Shown here: one piece after another, positions 37,088-46,304 of the stretch
Layout: every line of letters starts with the position of its first letter
Numbering within the stretch: the stretch's first letter is position 1
From: Sphingopyxis yananensis
GTDB lineage: Bacteria > Pseudomonadota > Alphaproteobacteria > Sphingomonadales > Sphingomonadaceae
DNA: 64,000 nucleotides
Assembly (NCBI RefSeq): GCF_020687785.1
Contig: NZ_JAJEWI010000003.1
Coordinates: 44,551 to 108,550 of the forward strand
Direction: 5' to 3'
Position numbers and translations under genes: made by a program
Notes under the pieces: generated by a model
What the model saw: only the letters and a program-made list of their open reading frames with translations
What the model was told of the DNA's origin: nothing
Databases searched by the model: none

Positions 37088-38875
37088 ATGCGACGGGGTG
37101 GGGGCATTTCAGCGCTAATGACCAAGCTTATCAGCCCATTGAGGCGGATTTTATCTGTGATATTGATCATGCTGTTTTTCGGCAGCCTGAACGGTGCGCA
37201 GGCGGCGAATGGGCGTACGGATGTCAGCTTTACCGGCGATTATTGCTATGCAGTGACCGATCTGTCGTTTCAAAATAGCGCGTTCAACGATTTGCATTTC
37301 CTGTGCGGCACAGCGCCCCAGCAATATCAGCAGAAAAGCCTGTGGTTAAAAACGGACCCAGCATATGCGCAGCCCTTGACCAATGATATCGCGATTATGT
37401 TGAACCAGACGCGGTTTAATGCGCTGAGCGTGGGGTTCATTTATGCCGATGGGGTGGTGCGCTGGAAACAGGTTCGTAATGGCGACTTTGGAACTTTTTG
37501 GCGCGTGGGGGGGCAATTGCGTTTTACGGCGCCCAATCGGTCATACCCACTGGTTTCCACGATCATGCGATTCGATCGCCTGACCGATTATGGTCTGCTG
37601 CATATCCGTTACATGCCGGAAGGCAAAGCGAGTCAGGAATCCGCATCTGTAGCGGCTGTGGTCAGCGGGGCCTTGATGTTGCTGGTGATTTGCTTTGTAT
37701 ACAGCCTGTCCATGGCATCGGCGATGCGGCGTCCGCAATTATTGTGGCAGACGGCGTGGGCTGGTGTGATGATCGCGTGGGGGCTGGTTTGGTCCCAGAT
37801 GCATTTGATGGTCTTTCCATCCTTGGCTGGCGCGTCGTCGGCACAATTTGCGACGTTGCTGGCGACATCGGCCATTGCGTTGGGGTTTTTCGCCGCCATT
37901 CATCCCATGCCCAAACAGGCCATACCCCGCTGGATGCGGGCGACCAATTTGTGGTTGGCGGTGTTGATCGCGGTGGCGGGTGTGCCGCTGGCGGTGATTC
38001 GCCATGCCCCTATTGTCTATCTGGACAAGGTGCTGGGGCTGATTGTGGTGGTCAATTTGCTATTGGCCAGCGCCAGCATGGTGGTGGCGCGGCGGCGCGG
38101 CTATCGTCATGGGCGGGACATGATTATCGCATGGAGCGTGCCCATGCTGGTTTTGGGTTTCATATCTGTGGTGAATATCGACAACCAAATTTGGGGTGGT
38201 GGGTCGAAACTGGTGGTTCTGGTGGCATCCAGTTGGCTGGCGATATGGTCTACGCTGACCGCGACACGCCGCGTGCATATTTTGCGCGATGAACGGGATG
38301 CGGCAAAGCGAGAGGCGGATCGCGCCATGAAATTGGCGCTTCGTGATCCCCTGACCGGATTGAATAATCGCCGCGGATTCCAAGACCATGTAGCGCGGCT
38401 GATGGATTATGCCCGCACCGAACAACTGCCCATTGCTTTGATATTGGTCGATATTGATCGTTTTAAATCGATTAATGATCGCTTCGGACATGATGTGGGC
38501 GATCATGTATTATGTTCCGTCGCCAATGAGATTGAGCGTTGGGAGGGGGCCTATTGTGCCGCTGGCCGCGTGGGCGGAGAGGAGTTCGCGCTCTTTTTGG
38601 TCGGTGTCGACGGATTGGAATTACGGCGCTTCGCCGATGCCGTGCGCCGCGCTGTTTCGGATTGCGATCTGAGCGAGTGGACCGGCGAATTGCGGGTTAC
38701 CGCGAGCGTTGGCGTCGCCGAATCACCGGCTGACACACATTATCCTATTTTGTATCGGACAGCTGATCGGGCGCTGTATAACGCCAAAAATGCTGGGCGG
38801 GACCGATTGTCGATTACACTGGTCGGTGACCCGTCACGCGATGCCAATGGCGATGGATTGGCGCTGCTGCGATAG
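37088..38875 (+). CDS. Membrane diguanylate cyclase with 7TM-type sensor region
   Basis: It has 595 residues. Signal-like helix RILSVILIMLFFGSLNGAQA, an extracytoplasmic domain to about 190, then about seven hydrophobic helices (190-395), a short coiled segment and a GGDEF domain from about 415 (LRDPLTGLNNRRGFQDHVARLMDY, LILVDIDRFKSINDRFGHDVGDHVL). The active site is GGEEF in AGRVGGEEFAL, so c-di-GMP synthesis is expected. The RxxD inhibitory site that normally lies just upstream is absent (EGAYCAAGR instead). The layout resembles 7TM-DISM sensors. The start could also be the ATG at 37118. Confidence 0.88.
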   Translation: MRRGGGISALMTKLISPLRRILSVILIMLFFGSLNGAQAANGRTDVSFTGDYCYAVTDLSFQNSAFNDLHFLCGTAPQQYQQKSLWLKTDPAYAQPLTNDIAIMLNQTRFNALSVGFIYADGVVRWKQVRNGDFGTFWRVGGQLRFTAPNRSYPLVSTIMRFDRLTDYGLLHIRYMPEGKASQESASVAAVVSGALMLLVICFVYSLSMASAMRRPQLLWQTAWAGVMIAWGLVWSQMHLMVFPSLAGASSAQFATLLATSAIALGFFAAIHPMPKQAIPRWMRATNLWLAVLIAVAGVPLAVIRHAPIVYLDKVLGLIVVVNLLLASASMVVARRRGYRHGRDMIIAWSVPMLVLGFISVVNIDNQIWGGGSKLVVLVASSWLAIWSTLTATRRVHILRDERDAAKREADRAMKLALRDPLTGLNNRRGFQDHVARLMDYARTEQLPIALILVDIDRFKSINDRFGHDVGDHVLCSVANEIERWEGAYCAAGRVGGEEFALFLVGVDGLELRRFADAVRRAVSDCDLSEWTGELRVTASVGVAESPADTHYPILYRTADRALYNAKNAGRDRLSITLVGDPSRDANGDGLALLR

Positions 38876-39029
38876 CGCAAGAGCGCGAGATTTGGCCCGC
38901 ATATTGCCGGCCTATGATGCGGCGCGGGGTTCTATGCCCAATTCAACGACCAAATGCGGCTTGTTTATGGTCTTTCGCCATCGGAAAAGCTGACATCATC
39001 GCAGCATATTGATTGTTGGATGGCGTAGG

Positions 39030-40265
39030 TCAGATGGCGCGCCCTGCGACGGCACCGACCCGTTGACGAGCATCAGCCTTTACGTCCAAAACATCCGCCT
39101 TGGCTTCGAGAAAGCGGCGCGGATTTACGGCGACACCATTTAAGCGCACTTCGAAATGCAAATGGCTGCCCGTGCTACGCCCAGTGGAACCCATTTTGCC
39201 AATTTGCTCGCCCGCCGCGACTTGCTGACCGACTTGCGTGGTATAGCCAGACAAATGGGCATAGCGGGTCATAATGGATTGGCCATGATCCACTTCAATC
39301 ACTTGGCCATAGCCTGATTTGGTGCCGACAAAGGTCACACGGCCTGGCGCCGCAGCCAAAATGGGCGTGCCAATGGGACCACGAAAATCGAGCCCAGCGT
39401 GCATCGCACCGGCCCCGTTAAACGGATCGCTGCGATACCCAAATCCGGATGACATCATCATCACATTGGCGGGATTACCCGATGGCAAAGCGACCAAGGT
39501 GCGTTCCAGCACCTCCATCCGAAACAAGGCCCGTTCCAAATCCGCAAAGGAGCCGCCCAATTGCTTGGCCTTACCCAATTTCCCGCGAGAGGGGATGAAG
39601 GGGCCGCCACGGCCCGATGCGACATTGCGCACGATCAAATCAGGATTCAGACCCAATTTTTTGACGGCCAATTCGGCGTTTTCCGCGCGGTCCTTTACGG
39701 CGGCGAGCAGATGGGCGGACATGTGATCTTGGCGTTGGGCCAATTGCATCAACTTGCGGGCTTCGGGGGGCAGTTTGGGGTCGGCGGGAGGGGAGGCAAG
39801 CTGGCTGACCTTCATCGGCGCGCCTTCGGTTTCATTTGTGGCTTCGCTGGGAATGTCTTGCCCAAAATAGGCCTTTTGCCACTCTTCTAATTGGCCTTGG
39901 CGGGCATCAAGGTCAGCGGCCAACTCACCGAGGCTGTCGCGATAGGCGGCGATGCGCCGTTCGGATGCCGAGGTTGCGGCTTGTTTCTCGGCAATTTCTT
40001 GAAGTTCGCTGGCGCTTGGTCCCCGACTGATGATCATCGCGGCGGTCATGACTGCCCACAGGACGAGCAGTGCCGCAACCCCCGTCAAAATTTGCTTCTG
40101 CATCTTCGCCGTTAGAGTCACAAAGCGAACTTGCCCGTGAGTGCGAATGAAGATTTCATGGTCTTGGAACAACGCAGACAAGCGTTGGCGCAGGCTGCGC
40201 CGACCGTGATGATGCGATAACAATGTTGCGACCCCGCAGTTAGTCAAAAAAAGGGGAACCCCCAT
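39030..40265 (-). CDS. M23 family (LytM) peptidoglycan peptidase with transmembrane anchor
   Basis: It has 411 residues from 40265; the exact start is uncertain. A basic N-terminus, one transmembrane helix (ILTGVAALLVLWAVMTAAMII, about 59-79), a coiled-coil region (SASELQEIAEKQAATSASERRIAAYRDSLGELAADLDARQGQLEEW), then a LytM domain: GYRSDPFNGAGAMHAGLDFRGPIGTPI (zinc HxxxD) and STGRSTGSHLHFEVRLNG (HxH). All metal ligands are present, so it may be an active endopeptidase rather than an EnvC-type activator. Confidence 0.9.
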   Translation of the reverse strand: MGVPLFLTNCGVATLLSHHHGRRSLRQRLSALFQDHEIFIRTHGQVRFVTLTAKMQKQILTGVAALLVLWAVMTAAMIISRGPSASELQEIAEKQAATSASERRIAAYRDSLGELAADLDARQGQLEEWQKAYFGQDIPSEATNETEGAPMKVSQLASPPADPKLPPEARKLMQLAQRQDHMSAHLLAAVKDRAENAELAVKKLGLNPDLIVRNVASGRGGPFIPSRGKLGKAKQLGGSFADLERALFRMEVLERTLVALPSGNPANVMMMSSGFGYRSDPFNGAGAMHAGLDFRGPIGTPILAAAPGRVTFVGTKSGYGQVIEVDHGQSIMTRYAHLSGYTTQVGQQVAAGEQIGKMGSTGRSTGSHLHFEVRLNGVAVNPRRFLEAKADVLDVKADARQRVGAVAGRAI

Positions 40266-40485
40266 TCCCCAATTGCGTGACGATCAGATAGGCGCGGCTG
40301 GTGTCGGTGACGAATCGAATATCAATGTTGTGGGACGAATCGGACGGATGGCAGGGTGAATGGATAGAAAGCGCGGTGATTCATGGGAACGAAACAGAGT
40401 TGAGCCCAAGAATTCCCCGCGACTCACCGTGTCGCGACGGAGTAAATGATCGTGTAAGCCATATAGTTTTAGACGGGCTGACGGA

Positions 40486-41859
40486 TCAGAAGCTCAGTTC
40501 CTTATAAACATGGCTCAGGTCTTGCTGCCATTTACCATGATAGCGTTCCAAATATTCAGCGGCTGGTGATTTGCCAGATGCGACAATGCTACGAAGCGGG
40601 GCCAGATAGCGGCTTTCATCCTCGCCCGCCGCGTTCACCACGTTGCGGGCCGCCAGCCCCTGTGCAGCAATCTCTAGCACTTGCTGTGCTAAGTCGCGCA
40701 CAGGGCCGCCATCGGGGGCAGCGGCGGACAATCCGTCACGCGGAACGGCATCGCGCAATTGCTGTTGCTGTTCGATCGTCCAATGTTTCACCAAATCATA
40801 AGCGGCGTCGAGCGGGCCCTGATCATAAAGCAGGCCAACCCAAAAAGCAGGCAAAGCTGCAATCTGGTCTTGGCGTCCACCGTCCGCGCCGCGCATTTCC
40901 AAAAAGCTTTTCAGCCGCACTTCGGGGAAAGCGGTGGAAAGATGATCATTCCAGTCCGACAAATGCGGCAATTCGCCTGGCAAAGCCGGCAGTTCACCCT
41001 TTAGGAAATCGCGAAAGCTTTGGCCTGCTGCATCAATATATTGGCCGTCGCGAAAGACGAAATACATGGGCACGTCCAGCATATAGTCGACATAGCGATC
41101 ATAGCCGAATCCATCTTCGAACACGAACGGCAACATTCCCGTGCGCTGGGGGTCGGTGTCCGTCCAAATATGGCTGCGATAGCTTTGATAGCCGTTGGGC
41201 TTACCTTCGGTGAAGGGGGATGAAGCGAACAAAGCCGTGGCAATGGGTTGCAGCGCCAGCGATGTGCGGAATTTTTGCACCATATCGGCTTCTGAGCCAT
41301 AATCCAAATTGGTCTGGATGGTGCAGGTGCGCAGCATCATATCCAAACCCAAATTGCCGACGCGCGGCATATGTTTCAACATAATGCCATAGCGGCCCTT
41401 GGGCATGATCGGCAACGCATCGCGCGTCTTGTCCGGCCACATGCCAAGGCCCAAATAGCCCAAGCCCAAATCCGCGCCCACGGCCTTGACCTGTTCAATA
41501 TGGCGAGCGGTTTCATCATGGGTTTGATGCAGATTTTCAAGCGGCGCGCCCGAGAGTTCCAACTGGCCTGCGGGTTCCAAGCTGACCGTGCCGTCCGCAC
41601 CGGCGAGGGCGATGACATGGCCGCCTTCCATGACCGGTTCCCAGCCAAAGCGGGTCAGGCCCATCAACAGATCGTGAATGCCGCCTTTTTCATCATAGGA
41701 TGGGGCGCGAAAATCGGCTTGGCGATAGACGAATTTTTCATGCTCCGTACCAATGCGCCAGCGATCACGGGGCTTTTCACCCTTGGCCATGGGCTCGGCC
41801 AATTGGCTGCGATCTTCGATGATCGGGTCATTATGATTGGAAACGGTTCGCGTGCTCAT
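40486..41859 (-). CDS. gshA: Glutamate-cysteine ligase, plant/alphaproteobacterial type
   Basis: First step of glutathione synthesis. It has 457 residues and the family opening GTEHEKFVYR, GGHVIALAGADGTVSLEPAGQLELSGAPLENLHQT, MLKHMPRVGNLGLDMMLRTCTIQTNLDYGSEADMVQKFR, WTDTDPQRTG. This is the GCS2-like class found in plants and alphaproteobacteria, different from E. coli GshA. It stands between rsmE (136 bases) and the M23 gene. Confidence 0.95.
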   Translation of the reverse strand: MSTRTVSNHNDPIIEDRSQLAEPMAKGEKPRDRWRIGTEHEKFVYRQADFRAPSYDEKGGIHDLLMGLTRFGWEPVMEGGHVIALAGADGTVSLEPAGQLELSGAPLENLHQTHDETARHIEQVKAVGADLGLGYLGLGMWPDKTRDALPIMPKGRYGIMLKHMPRVGNLGLDMMLRTCTIQTNLDYGSEADMVQKFRTSLALQPIATALFASSPFTEGKPNGYQSYRSHIWTDTDPQRTGMLPFVFEDGFGYDRYVDYMLDVPMYFVFRDGQYIDAAGQSFRDFLKGELPALPGELPHLSDWNDHLSTAFPEVRLKSFLEMRGADGGRQDQIAALPAFWVGLLYDQGPLDAAYDLVKHWTIEQQQQLRDAVPRDGLSAAAPDGGPVRDLAQQVLEIAAQGLAARNVVNAAGEDESRYLAPLRSIVASGKSPAAEYLERYHGKWQQDLSHVYKELSF

Positions 41860-41995
41860 GTAGCGCCCTTAAATTCTGCCATGAAAAATACAATCGCCGG
41901 TTTTGACGCCAGACATAGCATCGGTGATCAGGGACATAATATGGCGAATGTTTAAGTCATCATTTCTTTTGCCGGATAAACGGATTTATGGGCCG

Positions 41996-42751
41996 TTAGG
42001 ATGTTTGCGCCACATCCCAATCCCCATATTGCCCCATCCACAGGGCCATGCCGGAAACGGCCGCTGTCTCGGCCCGCAAAATACGCGGCCCCAAGGATAT
42101 GGCTTTGACCGCGGAATGAGCATTTAGCAATTCGCGCTCTTTTTGGGTGAACCCGCCTTCCGGACCGACCAGCAATGCCGCGGGTGGGGGCGCTTGAATT
42201 TGGGGCATGGGCACGCCGCCATTTTCGTCGGCGAACAGCAATCGGCGCTCTTCTGGCCAATCCCTTAGCAGGGCTGGCAATTTTACGGGGGCACCCAAGC
42301 TTGGGAGACTGGTGCGACCGCATTGTTCGCACGCCTCGATGATTTGCGCCGTCAGGCGGTCTGGCTTGATCTTGTCGATGATCGTCCGTTCGGTGACGAC
42401 AGGCTGAAGATGGCTGGCCCCCAGTTCACAGGCTTTTTCGATGACCCAATCCATGCGGACTTTTTTGATGGGTGCAAAGCAAATCCACAGGTCGGGCACC
42501 GATTCGATTTCCCGCATTTGGCGTTCCACGACAAAGCTGATGGATTTTTTTCCTATCATTTTGGCGGTCGTCAGCCATTCGCCGCTGATATTATCAAACA
42601 GCAAAACAGGATCGCCAATTTTCAGGCGCATCACATTGGCCAAATAATGAGCCGCCGCCCCGTCAACCACCGGTTCTGATGCCAGATCAAGCGGTTGATC
42701 AACATATAAGCGCGGGGTGCTGGCGGGTGGCCCATCGGATTTTATAGACAT
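41996..42751 (-). CDS. rsmE: 16S rRNA (uracil-1498-N3)-methyltransferase
   Basis: SPOUT-class methyltransferase. The start at 42751 (MSIKSDGPPASTPRLYVDQ) is chosen since family members begin shortly before PRL[FY]V; an ATG at 42823 is also open. It has 251 residues. Signatures: AHYLANVMRLKIGDPVLLFD, IKKVRMDWVIEKACELGASHLQPVVTERT, EQCGRTSLP, and the knot LLVGPEGGFTQKERELL...SLGPRILRAETAAV. Confidence 0.94.
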   Translation of the reverse strand: MSIKSDGPPASTPRLYVDQPLDLASEPVVDGAAAHYLANVMRLKIGDPVLLFDNISGEWLTTAKMIGKKSISFVVERQMREIESVPDLWICFAPIKKVRMDWVIEKACELGASHLQPVVTERTIIDKIKPDRLTAQIIEACEQCGRTSLPSLGAPVKLPALLRDWPEERRLLFADENGGVPMPQIQAPPPAALLVGPEGGFTQKERELLNAHSAVKAISLGPRILRAETAAVSGMALWMGQYGDWDVAQTS

Positions 42752-42974
42752 AAATGCTGAGATAGCAGAGCCATCGGCCCAGTCCAGAGTTGGCTGGTTC
42801 AAATTGAGCCATGTTTTGGCCAAAGAAATTGTCAGGATTTTTTAATGAATCGGCTATGGGTGCATGGGATGAGGGGTTAAGAATTAGCCGTTTGGTAAAG
42901 CTTTCGTGCTAAGGTTGATACAGTTTCCGTGATGTGCATCGGCTCGCCGCGCATGCGGTCTAGGGGGTTGGGCC

Positions 42975-44936
42975 ATGAAATATAGTTGGACGAAAATTTT
43001 GCCTGCGGCTTGCAAGCGTTTTGCGCGTGCGGAAAATGGCAATGTATTGATCATGACCGCCGCTGCGTTGATACCCTTGTTGGGAATGATCGGGTCCGGC
43101 ATCGACATTAGCCGCGCTTACATGGCCCAACTACGCTTGCAACAGGCTTGCGATGCCGGGGCGCTGGCTGGGCGGCGCCATATGGCCGCAGGGCAATGGA
43201 GCCCAGAGTCTGAAACCGAAGCGAATAAAATGTTCCATTTTAACTTTCCCGACGGGCTATATGGCAGCCAACGGGTGAGTTTTAGTGCCAATGCTTTGTC
43301 GAGCGCGGATGTTCGGGGCACCGCCACCGCATATTTGCCGACATTGATCATGCATATGTGGCCATTCAGCAAAGCTGGTTTTGACTTGTCGACCAGTTGC
43401 TCGGCGAAGCTCGAGATTGCGAATACGGACGTTATGCTGGTGTTGGACGTCACGGGGTCCATGGAAACGGCGTCCGGAAAGGGCACAAGAATGTCCGCGC
43501 TGAAGGAAAGCGCGATGGTGTTTTTTGATACGATTTCGGCGGCGGCGGCCAAGGGCGATGGCCGTTTGCGCATCGGTATGGTGCCTTATAATTCCATGGC
43601 AAATGTCGGGCATATCTTGCTGGCCAAGAACCCAAGTTGGATATCCGATTATACATTGCTGTCATCGCGGTCGCCGGCCATTCAATTCAATTGGTCTACG
43701 GCGAATAAAGCCTTGAATCCGCCTACTTCGGTAACAAATATTACCAATACAACTTATGGCACATGGGAATATCTGCTTGTGGCGAGCGGAGCCAATAGCT
43801 CTGCCCGATGTACCGGAAATAACGCACGCGCTGTACCTGCCGATTCTAGGCCGACCAACGCCAGCGTGCCCGACGCAAACCGCACGACACATGTTTTGGA
43901 CAAGGATGACACACGCAGATATGTAGAATCGTCTGGTGCCACCCACCGATATTATAACCACGCTTATGAGTGGAAAGATAATATGTGTTGGCTGAAACGC
44001 CGCGTGGTGACGGTGACCCATGCGGACGCTCCAAATCCGACGACCACCAAAACTTTTCGTCATTATCGATATGAAGATCGGTTGTTCGACGTATCGGCTG
44101 TCAAAACCGGCAGCCGTTTGTTCGCGGATACGGAAAATAATGACAGCACAACGGGATATGAGTGGGGTGGCTGTGTGATGGAGCGTCATACCACGTCATT
44201 CTCTGGTTCCGCGCCGAGTGCCGCGCTGGACATGCAGTTGGACGTTATGCCTACGGACGCTCCGTCTCGTTGGACCATGGCGTTCCCAAATTTAACATTC
44301 CCTCGGAACATATCGACATTTGGTACCAAGCCATCGTCTGTTGGCGTACAAACATCCACGACGAATCGTGATCGTTTTTCACAGCAGGGTGCTTGGGGTG
44401 ATTGTCCGACGAAGGCTGTCAAACTCACCACCCGTACGGCGACGGATCGTGCGGCTTTTAAAAGCGATATCGACAGCTTACGTTCCTTGGGCGGAACCTA
44501 TCATGATTCTGGCATGATTTGGGGTCTTCGTTTGTTGTCCAGCAAGGGATTGTTCAAGGACGAAAATGAAAAGGCCCCCAATCAGAAACCTATCAACCGA
44601 CATTTGATTTTCATGACGGATGGTGAGGTTGATCAGCGGATGGGGATTTTATCCTATCAGGGGTATGAGCATTTAGATCAGCGTGTCAGCGGCAGTATCG
44701 ATACAAGTGACGCTTCGTTAAAAACGCTGCATAGCAATCGCTTTACCCAAATGTGTAATATGGCCAAGGAAGAAAATATTACGATTTGGGTTATTGCTTT
44801 TGATACGAAATATGACGCTATCTTATCGGGCTGCGCCACGGCTGGTAAATTATATGTCGTTAAGGACCCCAAGGAACTTAGTTCCGCGTTCCAAGATATT
44901 GCGGGGCAGATTTCGCGCTTGAGGTTGGAGGAATGA
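42975..44936 (+). CDS. TadG-like pilus assembly protein with vWA domain
   Basis: It has 653 residues. The N-terminus FARAENGNVLIMTAAALIPLLGMIGSGIDISRAYMAQLRLQQACDAGALAGRRH is the TadE/G pseudopilin-like helix with the conserved Glu-x-Gly start and 'ACDAGALAG'. A von Willebrand A domain follows with MIDAS VLDVTGSM (Asp158, Thr160, Ser162) and a late IFMTDGEVDQ. The region between carries a large insertion rich in Ser/Thr/Asn. Such proteins are exported components of tight-adherence (Flp) pilus systems. No secretion ATPase or Flp pilin genes are in this window, so this is an outlying gene set. The next ATG overlaps the stop. Confidence 0.87.
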   Translation: MKYSWTKILPAACKRFARAENGNVLIMTAAALIPLLGMIGSGIDISRAYMAQLRLQQACDAGALAGRRHMAAGQWSPESETEANKMFHFNFPDGLYGSQRVSFSANALSSADVRGTATAYLPTLIMHMWPFSKAGFDLSTSCSAKLEIANTDVMLVLDVTGSMETASGKGTRMSALKESAMVFFDTISAAAAKGDGRLRIGMVPYNSMANVGHILLAKNPSWISDYTLLSSRSPAIQFNWSTANKALNPPTSVTNITNTTYGTWEYLLVASGANSSARCTGNNARAVPADSRPTNASVPDANRTTHVLDKDDTRRYVESSGATHRYYNHAYEWKDNMCWLKRRVVTVTHADAPNPTTTKTFRHYRYEDRLFDVSAVKTGSRLFADTENNDSTTGYEWGGCVMERHTTSFSGSAPSAALDMQLDVMPTDAPSRWTMAFPNLTFPRNISTFGTKPSSVGVQTSTTNRDRFSQQGAWGDCPTKAVKLTTRTATDRAAFKSDIDSLRSLGGTYHDSGMIWGLRLLSSKGLFKDENEKAPNQKPINRHLIFMTDGEVDQRMGILSYQGYEHLDQRVSGSIDTSDASLKTLHSNRFTQMCNMAKEENITIWVIAFDTKYDAILSGCATAGKLYVVKDPKELSSAFQDIAGQISRLRLEE

Positions 44937-45535
44937 TGGCCGCCCTCAATCATTTCATCGCTCGCTTAAAAGGGCATGACCGCGCCGCAACCGCCGTGGA
45001 ATTTGCGCTGGTGGGGCCTTTGTTTTTCCTGATCTTGATGGGATTTTTTGATTATAGCTGGCAAATATATGGAAAATCCGTGTTGCAGGGCGCTGTGGGT
45101 CAGGCCGCCCGCTATGCCACGCTCGAAACCTATATCGAAAATCCTAGTCGACTGGACGATCGGGTAAAGGCGCAGGTTCGCAATGTGTTCAAGGATGCAG
45201 ATGTGCGTTTTACGCGTGCAGCATTTGATAGCTATGAACAGATTGGCAAACCAGAATCCTATACGGACTCTAATAAGAACGGAAAATATGATGTTGGGGA
45301 ATGTTTCCAAGACATCAATGGCAACGGCAAATGGGATGCTATATCCGAAGGTAAAGCCGGCAACGGCGGGGCGGATGACATCATTTTATATACCGCGACA
45401 ATGAAATTCCGCCGAACATTGCCAGTATGGGCCATGCTCAACCAGCCACAGGAGGTCACTTTGTCATCTTCTACAATTTTGCGGAACCAACCGTTTAATG
45501 CTGGCAAGGAACTCTATACGGTGGTGTGCAAATGA
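44933..45535 (+). CDS. TadE-like pseudopilin with two calcium-loop-like repeats
   Basis: It has 200 residues; the second ATG (44936) is better spaced from GGAGGA than the first. RAATAVEFALVGPLFFLILMGFFDYSWQIYGKSVLQGAVGQAARYATLE is the TadE helix (with the Glu at position 5 after the cleavage region). Residues 112-123 and 127-139 form two DxNxNGxxDxxE-like loops (DSNKNGKYDVGE and DINGNGKWDAISE), matching EF-hand or dockerin-type calcium ligands. A C-terminal beta region with two cysteines follows. It overlaps both neighbours by four bases. Confidence 0.85.
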   Translation: MMAALNHFIARLKGHDRAATAVEFALVGPLFFLILMGFFDYSWQIYGKSVLQGAVGQAARYATLETYIENPSRLDDRVKAQVRNVFKDADVRFTRAAFDSYEQIGKPESYTDSNKNGKYDVGECFQDINGNGKWDAISEGKAGNGGADDIILYTATMKFRRTLPVWAMLNQPQEVTLSSSTILRNQPFNAGKELYTVVCK

Positions 45536-46197
45536 TGCCCTGTAAAAACATGATGGTAACTTGGCTAGGCCGTTGCCGATCATTCGCCACGAATGTGCGT
45601 GCTGTCGTGATAATCGAAATGGCATTGGTGCTACCGCTGTTAATTTTTATGGGGCTCGCAGGGCTGGAATTGGTCAATTTGACGCTGACGCAGACGCGGC
45701 TTAGTCAATTGGCCTTGACCGCTGCGGACAATGCATCGCGTATTGCGGTCGGAAATGGTCTCTCTTTACCCCGTGTCCGTGAAGTGGACGTCAACGAAGT
45801 CTTTACGGGTGTTGGCCTTCAAGGGTCAGGGCTGAACTTTGCTCGTCATGGACGCTTGATCCTTTCCAGTCTGGAAACCAACAGCGACGGCGGGCAGCGG
45901 ATTCAATGGCAACGCTGTTTCGGCGAGTTGGTGGTGCCGTCCAGCTATGGCGTAGAGGGTGATGGTCGAACAGGAACGGCCCTGAAAGGCATGGGCCCAT
46001 CAGGCAATCAGATCTCGGCTATTGGCGGAGCGGCTGTGATGTTTGTCGAGGTATTCTATGACTATCAGCCCATGATATATGGTGCATGGCTCGGGCCGCG
46101 ACGCCTGCATACGACCGCTGCTTATAATATTCGTGAGGGGCGGGATTTGACCAAAATTTACAATGACGCGCCTTTTGCGCCGGTGTTGGCTTGCTGA
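45532..46197 (+). CDS. TadE/TadF-like pseudopilin
   Basis: It has 221 residues from the ATG at 45532 overlapping the previous stop (a GTG at 45526 is also in frame). Helix NVRAVVIIEMALVLPLLIFMGLAGLELVNLTLTQTRLSQLALTAADNASRIAVG resembles the TadE/TadF signature (VIEMALVLPLLI). The remainder is a soluble domain ending PVLAC, with two cysteines. Third gene of the cluster. Confidence 0.8.
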   Translation: MMPCKNMMVTWLGRCRSFATNVRAVVIIEMALVLPLLIFMGLAGLELVNLTLTQTRLSQLALTAADNASRIAVGNGLSLPRVREVDVNEVFTGVGLQGSGLNFARHGRLILSSLETNSDGGQRIQWQRCFGELVVPSSYGVEGDGRTGTALKGMGPSGNQISAIGGAAVMFVEVFYDYQPMIYGAWLGPRRLHTTAAYNIREGRDLTKIYNDAPFAPVLAC

Positions 46198-46304
46198 CGA
46201 CGGTGTTCTGAACGGCTTGGATTGGGATGTGCTTTTGCTTCTCAATCCTATCTCTTTGAAACATTCATTTATCCTTGTTCGCTGCTCTGCTATCGCCCAG
46301 CGGC

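Noticed and set aside
40266..40485. A 68-codon plus-strand frame (40301-40507)
   Set aside because: No ribosome site, overlaps gshA, mixed codon bias. The gap more likely holds the M23 promoter; a GCGAC/GTCGC hairpin lies near 40420-40438.
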